22,717 bases of DNA from JAPYTY01 sp036338435. GTDB taxonomy: Bacteria; Acidobacteriota; UBA6911; RPQK01; JADFOI01. Shown here in pieces: positions 7,702 to 14,819 of the stretch. How positions within the stretch are numbered: position 1 is the stretch's first letter; every line of letters starts with the position of its first letter. The stretch is from NCBI GenBank assembly GCA_036338435.1, contig JAYZCG010000003.1:1-22717 (forward strand). Direction: 5' to 3'. Under the pieces are notes generated by a model. The model did not search any database, was not told the DNA's origin, and saw nothing but the letters and a program-made list of their open reading frames with translations. Made by a program: the position numbers and the translations under genes.

Positions 7702-8577
7702 TTAGGCGGAGAGATCGTGCACGTAGGAGCGGAAAGAACGGTAGTCAGAGAAATACTCGTCATGCAAAAATTTCTCTCGGACTGTGAGGTCAACAAACCC
7801 ATCCCCTACTAAAATAATAGGGATACGATAGCTACTAGCGGCTTCCGCTAGATTTATGAACCCGTTTTGATTCAGGTTTGTTGGGTCTGAACAGGCTAGG
7901 CATACTAGATTAACGGGTTCTAGTTCTACCATTTCAGCCATTACATCAAAGGGGATGTTTCCACCCAAATTCAAGCAATCCCAACCTTCGGTCTCAAGAA
8001 TTCTAGATATGGCATTGACCTGTATTCTGGAGAGGTTGTCCGGGGCGGCACAGAGACCCGTTTTTCCACTTTGTCGACGACAGATAAGTTGAGGGAATAG
8101 TAATGACACCGCTTCATCCAGATTATGTTTAAGAAGACGCTCCTGTCCCAATGAGAGTTCTCCAGAAACAAGAGCTCTTTCCCCATCCTGGACAACGGGA
8201 ACAAGTACTTCATCGTACAAATCAACAATACCCATACCTCTAATGTAAAGACGTTCAAGCAGGTCCTTGACGCGTTGTCTCTGATTTTGAGTCGCTAAAT
8301 AAAAAATTAAATGACGCACTTTCTCAAATCGTTTTCGATTGAGCGACTCCTCTATTTCTGGTTCCTCCCACTGTTCAGTGGTCAAAAACCCTGTGGCTTC
8401 AAAGCCGCGTCTTTGTTGAAATTCAGAGATGTTTTCGAGATGGAATTTTCTGTGGCCACCGGGAGTTCTATAGCAATGAAGATCCCCGGAGTTAGCCCAC
8501 CGTTTGATGGTCGATTCACTGACGTTCCACATTTGGGCTAGTTCACGAGTAGAAAAGGTTCGTTTAATTGTCGTCAT
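7702..8577 (-). CDS. MerR-type regulator with degenerate cobalamin-binding domain
   Basis: DNA-binding regulator of 291 aa with a CarH/LitR-like layout. Residues 6-50 form a MerR-type winged helix (FSTRELAQMWNVSESTIKRW, then RTPGGHRKF). A helical cap covers about 85-165 and a Rossmann-like B12-binding fold about 172-291. The cobalamin contacts of CarH are lost. In the W-x9-E-H cap motif the Trp position is Leu136 and the His position is Arg147. In the E-x-H-x-x-G loop the residues are Asn181, Ser183 and Gln186. It therefore probably does not bind B12 in the usual way. The GloC-like gene lies 152 bases upstream on the same strand. Targets are unknown; no carotenoid or photolyase genes are visible nearby. 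Confidence 0.85.
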   Translation of the reverse strand: MTTIKRTFSTRELAQMWNVSESTIKRWANSGDLHCYRTPGGHRKFHLENISEFQQRRGFEATGFLTTEQWEEPEIEESLNRKRFEKVRHLIFYLATQNQRQRVKDLLERLYIRGMGIVDLYDEVLVPVVQDGERALVSGELSLGQERLLKHNLDEAVSLLFPQLICRRQSGKTGLCAAPDNLSRIQVNAISRILETEGWDCLNLGGNIPFDVMAEMVELEPVNLVCLACSDPTNLNQNGFINLAEAASSYRIPIILVGDGFVDLTVREKFLHDEYFSDYRSFRSYVHDLSA

Positions 8578-8729
8578 TTGCTCATCAAAAAAGGCGGTAA
8601 GCCAGCCTAATTCCGGGGGCGATTTCCTACTTCCTCAGAATGAACCCGATCATAAATTTTGCTCTGAGAGAAGTCAACAGATAATATCTGCGATTTTCAG
8701 GCCTTTTCATGAATCAGGCGTTTAGACAA

Positions 8730-9404
8730 TTAACTAGGTGGGCTTGGTTTCTGTGGAGAGGTGTCTAAGAATGGATTTGTCTTTAGTTCATGCCCAATTG
8801 TGGTATCTGGGCCATGACCAGGGTGTAAGATCTTTTCTCTTCCCATAGGAACAACTTTGTTATGGATGCTGTCCATCAGGATTTCGTAGGAGCCACCCCA
8901 CAGGTCAGTTCGTCCAATCGAACCAGCGAAAATAACATCACCACAAAAAATGTGATTGTCCACTACTAAACAGACACTTCCCGGGGAATGGCCTGGGGTG
9001 TGGTAGATGTTGAGAGTTAGGTTTCCTACCTTTAGCATTTCACCTTCCTGGAGAGAATGGTCTAGAGGTGGAGCAGGAGGATAATCTAGACCAAAGCGTT
9101 GGGCTTGAGATGACAAATTATCATACAAGGGTTTGTCTTCAGGATGAAGGTAGATGGGGACATCCCACTCTTCTTTAACTATTCCGATACCAGAGATGTG
9201 ATCGATATGTGCGTGCGTATTAACAATGGCTATGAGCTTGATGTCCTTTTCCCTAACTTTGGGGAGCAGGAGATACGCTTCATCGCCTGGGTCAATGTAA
9301 ATTCCCTGACGGGTTTGTTGACAGGACAATAGATAACCATTTTTTGAAAATGGTTCAACAGCGCTTTTTTCTATCAGCATAGACTCATTCGTCATCAGTA
9401 ACAT
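8730..9404 (-). CDS. Metallo-beta-lactamase-fold hydrolase, GloC/YcbL type
   Basis: Glyoxalase II-like thioester hydrolase of up to 224 aa. All metal ligands are present: THAHIDH (63-69), the His of HTPGHSPGS, the Asp of GDVIFAGS and the His of HPGHGP. The SIGRTDLWGGS stretch is typical of the short YcbL/GloC group, which hydrolyses S-lactoylglutathione or similar thioesters. Persulfide dioxygenase is a less likely alternative. The start is uncertain: ATGs lie at 9404, 9395 and 9380, and 9380 (MLIEKSAVEPF) matches family N termini best. It is upstream of the MerR/B12-fold gene on the same strand and divergent from the mqnD-like gene. Confidence 0.88.
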   Translation of the reverse strand: MLLMTNESMLIEKSAVEPFSKNGYLLSCQQTRQGIYIDPGDEAYLLLPKVREKDIKLIAIVNTHAHIDHISGIGIVKEEWDVPIYLHPEDKPLYDNLSSQAQRFGLDYPPAPPLDHSLQEGEMLKVGNLTLNIYHTPGHSPGSVCLVVDNHIFCGDVIFAGSIGRTDLWGGSYEILMDSIHNKVVPMGREKILHPGHGPDTTIGHELKTNPFLDTSPQKPSPPS

Positions 9405-9582
9405 TGTAAGTTATTTGGGCTTTGCAGATCATGAAATCTATTTCAGAGATGAGATGTATGGGTTTTGTTGTGCGATAGGAACTGATTACGATGGTATTTT
9501 TCAATTGATAAGTATTTTAAAGGGCGTAGGCCTTGTAGACTAAGCATATGCACAACACGCAGAATTAACGGGGTTTAAATTC

Positions 9583-9610
9583 TTGGAGATTTCATTTTTT
9601 TTGGTATAGT
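9583..9610 (+). promoter_or_regulatory. Probable promoter of the mqnD-like gene
   Basis: An extended -10, TGGTATAGT, with TATAGT at 9605-9610, lies 11 bases before the ATG. A weak -35, TTGGAG, lies 16 bases upstream. Transcription would begin about 5 bases before the start codon. The close, extended -10 is the strongest part of the call. Confidence 0.45.
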
Positions 9611-9621
9611 ACCGGATTCTT

Positions 9622-10455
9622 ATGGCTAAACAGGAAATCCGTATTGCGCATAGTCCAGATAGTGATGACGCCTTCATGTTCTATGCCCTGGCAACTGGAA
9701 AGCTTGATTTTGAAGACTTTATTTTCACTCACAAGCTGGAAGATATTGAAACTCTCAACAAAGCAGCCTCTACGGGAACTTATGAGGTAACTGCAGTCAG
9801 TATTCACGCCTACGCCTACCTTCATGATCGGTATGCACTTTTAAATTCTGGAGCTAGCATGGGTGAAGGATATGGACCCATTGTGATTAGCAAAAGAAGG
9901 ATGGAATTAGAAGAGTTAAGTAGTTGTACTGTGGCTATTCCTGGCAGACAGACCTCTGCTTTTCTGGCACTGAAAATAATTCAGCCAGACTTTACACCCT
10001 ACACAACCTCTTTTGACCAAATAATTCCCGCGGTTAAGCGAGGAGAAGTCGATGCCGGGGTTGTCATACACGAGGGGCAGCTAACCTACCGAGATGAAGG
10101 GCTTTTCAAAATAGTGGATCTGGGTGAACGATGGAACAAGGTAATGGGGTTGCCTTTACCGTTAGGGGGCAATGTTATTCGTCGAGATTTGGGTATGTCG
10201 GTAATGCATCAAATATCAGAATTAATTGGGAAAAGCATTAAATATGCTCTCAGCCACAAAGAAGAGGCTCTTGCCTATGCGCTGCAGTTTGGGAGAGGGT
10301 TGGATGCCAAGCTTGGGGAACGTTTTGTAAGTATGTACGTTAATGACCGGACACTGGATTATGGGGAGGATGGACGGAAAGCGGTTCAAGAATTCCTTGA
10401 TCTAGGTTATGAGAAGGGGTTGATTCCTCATCGCGTGCCCATTGATTTTCTGTAA
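9622..10455 (+). CDS. mqnD: MqnA/MqnD-family protein, likely 1,4-dihydroxy-6-naphthoate synthase
   Basis: Member of the VitK2_biosynth (MqnA/MqnD) family, which has a periplasmic-binding-protein fold but no signal peptide here, so it is cytosolic. MqnD converts cyclic de-hypoxanthinylfutalosine to 1,4-dihydroxy-6-naphthoate in the futalosine route to menaquinone. The 277-aa protein shows the N-terminal SPDSDDAFMFYAL stretch (11-23), where classical MqnD has a SPCPND-type sequence. It also has the conserved VDAGVVIHEGQLTY segment (about 148-161) and PLPLGGNVIRRDL (about 179-191), all typical of the MqnD side of the family. No other mqn gene is in the window, so the exact reaction is inferred. 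The next gene starts 61 bases downstream. Confidence 0.75.
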   Translation: MAKQEIRIAHSPDSDDAFMFYALATGKLDFEDFIFTHKLEDIETLNKAASTGTYEVTAVSIHAYAYLHDRYALLNSGASMGEGYGPIVISKRRMELEELSSCTVAIPGRQTSAFLALKIIQPDFTPYTTSFDQIIPAVKRGEVDAGVVIHEGQLTYRDEGLFKIVDLGERWNKVMGLPLPLGGNVIRRDLGMSVMHQISELIGKSIKYALSHKEEALAYALQFGRGLDAKLGERFVSMYVNDRTLDYGEDGRKAVQEFLDLGYEKGLIPHRVPIDFL

Positions 10456-10497
10456 ATATGTTAGACTAACTAGGTCTGTCCGAAGATTGTAACTGAT

Positions 10498-10503
10498 TAT
10501 AAT
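10498..10503 (+). promoter_or_regulatory. Consensus -10 hexamer before the CysO-E1 fusion gene
   Basis: A perfect TATAAT lies 13 bases before the ATG, with no clear -35 at 16-18 bases. TGGAG (10507-10511) sits between it and the start and may serve as a ribosome binding site if transcription begins earlier. Confidence 0.35.
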
Positions 10504-10516
10504 AAATGGAGATAGT

Positions 10517-11953
10517 ATGGCGACGGTCTATATTCCTACTCCGCTAAGGCCTTTTGTTGGGAACCAGGAATCCTTAGAACTAGCGGGTGATAGTGTGTCT
10601 GAAATCCTAGCAAATCTAACCGAGCAGTATGGTGATTTAAACAAACACTTGTTTGATGAAGAAGGTAAATTGAGAAGTTTTATCAATATCTATGTCAATG
10701 ACGAGGATATTCGCTACCTGGAACATGAAAAGACCAAGATTAGCGATAGTGACACGATCAGCCTAGTGCCTTCCATTGCGGGGGGTGCAGTCGAAGTTCA
10801 AGCTCCTCCTGAAGAACTGTCACATGATGAAATAACACGGTATAGCCGGCACCTGATCATGCCTGAAGTCGGAATGGAAGGACAGAAAAAACTAAAAAAG
10901 GCTAGCGTTTTGTGTGTTGGCGCTGGTGGTTTAGGTTCGCCTCTGACCTTCTATCTAGCGGCTGCTGGTGTTGGAAGGATTGGGATTGTTGACTTCGATG
11001 TGGTGGATTTCAGTAATCTGCAGAGACAGATTCTTCATTCTACCGTTGATGTGGGTCGTCCCAAGCTTGAGTCAGCCCGTGAGAAATTAGAAGGGTTAAA
11101 TCCAAATGTCAAGATAGAAACTCATGAAACTATGTTGACGTCAAGCAATGCGCTGGAGTTGTTTGAGAATTACGACATCATTGCTGATGGAACGGATAAT
11201 TTCCCCACTCGGTATCTTGTCAACGATGCGTGTGTTTTGACAGGCAAACCTAATGTCTATGGCAGTATATTCCGGTTTGAGGGGCAGGCTTCAGTGTTTG
11301 CTACGGCTGATGGTCCTTGCTACCGTTGTCTCTATCCTGAGCCTCCACCTCCTGGGTTAGTGCCTTCGTGTGCCGAAGGAGGCGTTCTAGGAATCCTTCC
11401 AGGACTGGTAGGTTTGATCCAGGCCACTGAGGTTATCAAGTTGATGTTGGAGACCGGAGAGTCTTTAGTGGGGCGCTTAATGTTATTTGATGCTCTTAAA
11501 ATGAGTTTCCGTGAGTTAAAACTGAGAAAGAATCCAGATTGTCCAGCATGTGGAGATGATCCGACGGTCACGAAGCTGATCGATTATGAAATGTTCTGCG
11601 GGATAACAGCAGAGAGAAGAGAAGAGTCGTCTGGAATACAAGAGATAACGGCCATGGAGTTAAAAAGCGAGTTAGATCAAGATGACGACATATTCTTGCT
11701 GGATGTACGTAAGCCTGTCGAATACGATATCTGTAGGATAGAAGGGTCTCATCTCATTCCTTTAGACGAATTACTCAACCGAGTGCATGAGTTAGACACT
11801 GCTCGAAATATTGTTGCCTATTGTCGGAGCGGAGCGCGTAGTGCGAAAGCAATTGAAATGTTGCAGGAAGTGGGATTTAAACAGTTACGTAATCTCGAAG
11901 GGGGCATTTTGGCCTGGGCAGATTCCGTGGACCCAAGTATTCCGCAGTATTGA
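10517..11953 (+). CDS. Three-domain fusion: CysO/MoaD-like carrier, ThiF/MoeB-type E1, rhodanese
   Basis: Sulfur-activation protein of 478 aa with three parts. Residues 1-90 are a ubiquitin-like sulfur carrier ending in Gly89-Gly90. It resembles mycobacterial CysO more than MoaD, with shared VxIPTxLRP and FVNIYVNDED-like stretches. Residues about 100-365 are a ThiF/MoeB adenylyltransferase: GAGGLGS (135-141), the zinc CxxC pairs C268/C271 and C342/C345, and the reactive-cysteine region SCAEGG (Cys285). Residues about 375-478 are a rhodanese with active-site Cys436 in YCRSGAR. E1 plus rhodanese is the MoeZ arrangement; having the carrier fused in front is unusual because E1 acts on a free C-terminal glycine. 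Roles in cysteine, molybdopterin or thiamin supply are all possible. It is followed by an A-type carrier gene 89 bases on. Confidence 0.9.
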   Translation: MATVYIPTPLRPFVGNQESLELAGDSVSEILANLTEQYGDLNKHLFDEEGKLRSFINIYVNDEDIRYLEHEKTKISDSDTISLVPSIAGGAVEVQAPPEELSHDEITRYSRHLIMPEVGMEGQKKLKKASVLCVGAGGLGSPLTFYLAAAGVGRIGIVDFDVVDFSNLQRQILHSTVDVGRPKLESAREKLEGLNPNVKIETHETMLTSSNALELFENYDIIADGTDNFPTRYLVNDACVLTGKPNVYGSIFRFEGQASVFATADGPCYRCLYPEPPPPGLVPSCAEGGVLGILPGLVGLIQATEVIKLMLETGESLVGRLMLFDALKMSFRELKLRKNPDCPACGDDPTVTKLIDYEMFCGITAERREESSGIQEITAMELKSELDQDDDIFLLDVRKPVEYDICRIEGSHLIPLDELLNRVHELDTARNIVAYCRSGARSAKAIEMLQEVGFKQLRNLEGGILAWADSVDPSIPQY

Positions 11954-11997
11954 GTATGTACTCTTTAGAGCTAGGCTGCACCATCCTTTTGTCGCCG

Positions 11998-12006
11998 TGG
12001 TATACT
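11998..12006 (+). promoter_or_regulatory. Extended -10 element before the first A-type carrier
   Basis: TGGTATACT is an extended -10 (TG-n-TATACT, 5 of 6) that lies 36 bases before the ATG. It could give this gene its own transcript with a normal leader. No good -35 is seen, as is common for extended -10 promoters. Confidence 0.4.
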
Positions 12007-12042
12007 GTTAATCCAACGGGGTAAGGTCGCGGGGTTGCCAGA

Positions 12043-12369
12043 ATGTCCATTTCCATTAGTGTTGAAGCGGCGAAGAGAATCATAAAAAATTTAGAAGAGG
12101 AAGGATCAGCTGAGGGCGGGTTACGCCTCGGAGTAAAAGGTGGGGGGTGTGCTGGTCTGAGTTATGTCATGCGCTACGATTCGGAGAAGCAACCTAATGA
12201 TAAGGTTTTTGAAGAGCATGGCGCCAGGATTTTTGTTGATTTAAAGAGCTATCTTTTTTTGAAGGGAATGACCCTTGAGTGGAAGGAACAGCTCATGCAG
12301 CAGGGGTTTGATTTTGTCAATCCAAATGCGACCAAGACTTGTAGCTGTGGGCTCTCTTTCGGATTTTAA
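12043..12369 (+). CDS. A-type iron-sulfur carrier protein (IscA/ErpA family), copy 1
   Basis: Small HesB/IscA-family protein of 108 aa that carries and delivers Fe-S clusters to target enzymes. The three cluster cysteines are Cys36 (GGGCAGLSY), Cys100 and Cys102 (TCSCG), with family spacing. It lies 89 bases after the CysO-E1-rhodanese fusion and 51 before the pseudo-receiver gene, all on the plus strand. A second family member is at 20647-20970 and is clearly different in sequence. No IscU, IscS or Suf gene is nearby, so whether it is the IscA-, ErpA- or SufA-like member cannot be settled. Confidence 0.92.
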   Translation: MSISISVEAAKRIIKNLEEEGSAEGGLRLGVKGGGCAGLSYVMRYDSEKQPNDKVFEEHGARIFVDLKSYLFLKGMTLEWKEQLMQQGFDFVNPNATKTCSCGLSFGF

Positions 12370-12420
12370 AAATTCCGTTTTTGTTCAATTGTCTCAATCT
12401 TAGATGGGAAGTATAGATTT

Positions 12421-12777
12421 GTGAGTGTTCTAGCCTATATCACTGATCTATCTCTTAAAGCCCAGGTTAGCCAGATTGCAAAGGCAGCAGACGTGGAGGT
12501 TAATGTTGTCTCATCCCTATACCATCTTTTGCCTGGCCTTGAGGAGTCACCTTCTATGGTGATGATCGATCTTGAGGCTAAGGGGATTAGTGCCATTGCC
12601 TTAATTGTTCAGGTTAGGGAAAAGAATCCAAACATTCCGATTGTTGCGTGTGGATCATCCGATCAGAAAGAAGTGTTTAAACAGGTCCGCACCGCAGGCG
12701 TGAAGAGTGTGTTGACCAGAGAAAAATTATCGGAAGAACTGGGAGCGATTTTTGCTCAGTATAGAGGTAACAAATAG
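12421..12777 (+). CDS. Stand-alone receiver-like (CheY-fold) protein, probably a pseudo-receiver
   Basis: A 118-aa single-domain protein with the alternating strand and helix pattern of response-regulator receivers. Asp50 (MVMIDLEAKG) is at the phosphorylation position. The N-terminal acidic pair is not present (YITD instead of a DD-type sequence), the strand-4 Thr/Ser region reads VACGSS, and the conserved strand-5 Lys is Arg100 (SVLTRE). Normal phosphotransfer is therefore doubtful. It has no output domain and no histidine kinase nearby. The GTG start lies after GGGAA at 12406-12410. It follows the A-type carrier closely and may be co-transcribed with it. Function unknown. Confidence 0.65.
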   Translation: MSVLAYITDLSLKAQVSQIAKAADVEVNVVSSLYHLLPGLEESPSMVMIDLEAKGISAIALIVQVREKNPNIPIVACGSSDQKEVFKQVRTAGVKSVLTREKLSEELGAIFAQYRGNK

Positions 12778-12897
12778 TGTGGCAATGGGGTATTTGTAGG
12801 TGAGAGTGACAGAAGATATCTGACAAGATGAGACCACAATTCTAGCCACTGCTCAATTTGTGCTACGCCTTCAGTTGGTCGCGGTTGTTACAGTAAG

Positions 12898-13257
12898 CTA
12901 GTCGGGCGCACGAATTATTTCGACTTCTACATAATCGACTCTGTTTCTTAAGGACTCTGGAAACTTACGTACTTTCACGTGAGCTGTTTTAATCCTGGTG
13001 TCAGTTAGATGTAAGCGGCATACACAATCAGCCAATGTTTCTAACAGCTTGAATTTTCTCTTAGAAAGAGTCCTTTCTACCCTTTCCACTATCTCCTTGT
13101 AATCGACCGTGAGTTTAACCTGGTCTTTTTGGATAGCTAACTTCAGATCTAAAGAAAGGGTAAGGTCTATAGCGATCTGCTGGGGGTTCTCCTGTTCTTG
13201 TGGGAGTACTCCAACGTAGGCTTGGCAGGAAATGTTGTTAACGCTTATCTTATCCAT
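12898..13257 (-). CDS. folB: Dihydroneopterin aldolase
   Basis: Cleaves 7,8-dihydroneopterin to 6-hydroxymethyl-dihydropterin and glycolaldehyde in folate synthesis. The 119-aa length is normal. Family motifs are in place: GVLPQEQENPQ (about 16-26, with the conserved Glu), VDYKEI (51-56), LLETLAD (71-77) and the catalytic lysine in VKVRKFP (98-104). It is alone on the minus strand, convergent with the pseudo-receiver gene and divergent from the UPF0173 gene. A TAGAAT hexamer lies 5 bases before the ATG, so a leaderless transcript is possible. Confidence 0.94.
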   Translation of the reverse strand: MDKISVNNISCQAYVGVLPQEQENPQQIAIDLTLSLDLKLAIQKDQVKLTVDYKEIVERVERTLSKRKFKLLETLADCVCRLHLTDTRIKTAHVKVRKFPESLRNRVDYVEVEIIRAPD

Positions 13258-13342
13258 CTCTCATTCTATTAAACTAAAATGACCAACTGCTAGTTTACTG
13301 GATCTGATGGCTCCAGTATATTCGATACGAAAAGGGGAAATT

Positions 13343-14056
13343 ATGGTTCTCAATGCTGATATTGCCATTAAATACCTGGGGCATGCTACTTTTCTTATAA
13401 CCACTCCTGGAGGCAAGAGCCTTTTGATCGACCCGTGGGTTTACAACAATCCAGCTTGTCCAGAGGAGGATAAGCAAATTGGTTCTCTGGACACAATGCT
13501 TGTTACCCATGCCCATTTTGACCACATCCAGGATGCGGTTGAACTGGCCAAGGAGCATGAGCCCCAGATTGGATGTATTTTTGAGATTGGTAATTGGTTG
13601 GAACGGAAAGGGGTCAAAAATATAAATGCGATGAATAAGGGTGGGGTTCAGCGACTTAACGATGTTAACGTTACGATGGTAGATGCTCGTCACAGTTGTG
13701 GCATTTTAGAGGATGATGGATCTATAAGTTATGGCGGAACAGCAGCAGGTTACATAGTAGAATTTGAGAATGGATTCCGACTTTATCATGCAGGTGACAC
13801 TTCTGTGTTTGGGGACATGCAGATTATTTCTGAACTTTACCAGCCTGAGCTTGTCTTACTTCCCATTGGGGATCTGTACACGATGGGGCCCAAAGAGGCG
13901 GCTTATGCTTGCAGGTTACTAGAAGCCAAAAAGGTCATACCTATGCATTTTGGCACATTCCCTCCATTGACGGGCACGCCTGAGGAATTAAAGCAGTTGA
14001 TCGGTGAACTACAAACCGAGATTTTAAGTATGGCACCTGGGGAAACTTTGATGTGA
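13343..14056 (+). CDS. UPF0173-type metal-dependent hydrolase (metallo-beta-lactamase fold)
   Basis: Metallo-beta-lactamase-fold protein of 237 aa, close to the UPF0173/UlaG-like group. It has KYLGHATFLI near the N terminus, the metal motif THAHFDH, a later His in DARHSCG, the Asp in HAGDTSVFGDM and a C-terminal IPMHFGTFPPLTG. I chose the ATG at 13343 because AGGGGA lies 4 bases upstream and the following residues match the family start; the longer frame from 13307 adds 12 residues without a binding site. The substrate is unknown for most of this family. It is convergent with the HAD gene 53 bases on. Confidence 0.88.
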   Translation: MVLNADIAIKYLGHATFLITTPGGKSLLIDPWVYNNPACPEEDKQIGSLDTMLVTHAHFDHIQDAVELAKEHEPQIGCIFEIGNWLERKGVKNINAMNKGGVQRLNDVNVTMVDARHSCGILEDDGSISYGGTAAGYIVEFENGFRLYHAGDTSVFGDMQIISELYQPELVLLPIGDLYTMGPKEAAYACRLLEAKKVIPMHFGTFPPLTGTPEELKQLIGELQTEILSMAPGETLM

Positions 14057-14109
14057 TCTCCCTGGCCGCTCGAACACATGGCGGTGGTGTCCACCTCTAA
14101 ATACGGCTA

Positions 14110-14787
14110 TCAGCTCAGACAGTCTGCTAATTGTTCCAGCGACCATCCTTCAAGAGTTTCCAGGACTAAATTAGCTTCAGAGAGTTTTGATGATGAATAA
14201 GTTGTTGATAGCGCGACACACTTTAGATTTGCCTGATGTGCAGAGGCAACACCCCGATAGGAGTCTTCAATCACGATCGTCTCATCACGTTCAAGATTTG
14301 GGTTGAATTGTTGTAGTTCTTCCAGAGCCTTGAGAAAGGCCTCGGGATGGGGTTTGCTATGCGTTGTATCTGCGGCAGTGATAATGGAGGAAAAGCGTTG
14401 TCGCAGATTGAGTTGATCTAAGATCGGTTCAATTTCTTGCCGAGTGGCGCCAGATGCAATTGCAAGTCCTACTGTGGAAGGAACGGCATTTACAAAAGCA
14501 ACGGAGGATCGAATTATAGGGGCATGTTGTTCAATGGCACCAAAGTAGTAGCGGGATTTTATTTGGATTAATGCCTCAATTTCCTTGGGTGATTTCTGTT
14601 GATTGCGATCCTTCAGAAATTGGTAAAAGAGACTGTGATCGTCATATGGAAGATATTTTTCACAGTACTCTTCCCAGTTGAGGTCGAGACCTTCTTCCTG
14701 AACAGTTTTTATAAATGATTGGAAATGAAGGGGTTCATCATCTATTAGGACTCCGTTAAAGTCAAAAATGATTCCTTGAATTTTCAT
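14110..14787 (-). CDS. HAD-superfamily hydrolase, beta-phosphoglucomutase-like, DxN variant
   Basis: HAD protein of 225 aa with an alpha-helical cap (about 15-95) as in the beta-phosphoglucomutase/CbbY group. Motif I is DFNGVL: the nucleophile Asp9 is present, but position 11, normally the acid/base Asp, is Asn. Motif II is the Ser of IASGA, motif III the Lys of HSKPHPE, and motif IV the ED pair of VIEDSYRG. Similar DFNGV proteins exist as a subgroup, so this is probably a conserved variant and not a decayed gene. The substrate is unknown. It lies 32 bases after the secreted hydrolase gene on the same strand and is probably co-transcribed with it. Confidence 0.85.
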   Translation of the reverse strand: MKIQGIIFDFNGVLIDDEPLHFQSFIKTVQEEGLDLNWEEYCEKYLPYDDHSLFYQFLKDRNQQKSPKEIEALIQIKSRYYFGAIEQHAPIIRSSVAFVNAVPSTVGLAIASGATRQEIEPILDQLNLRQRFSSIITAADTTHSKPHPEAFLKALEELQQFNPNLERDETIVIEDSYRGVASAHQANLKCVALSTTYSSSKLSEANLVLETLEGWSLEQLADCLS

Positions 14788-14819
14788 GTAGAAAGGATTT
14801 CTTGCTCTGTAATTTATGA

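Noticed and set aside
10517..11953. Naming the fusion simply moeB (molybdopterin synthase adenylyltransferase).
   Set aside because: The N-terminal domain is closer to CysO than to MoaD, and the rhodanese tail gives a MoeZ layout, so a molybdopterin-only role is not supported.
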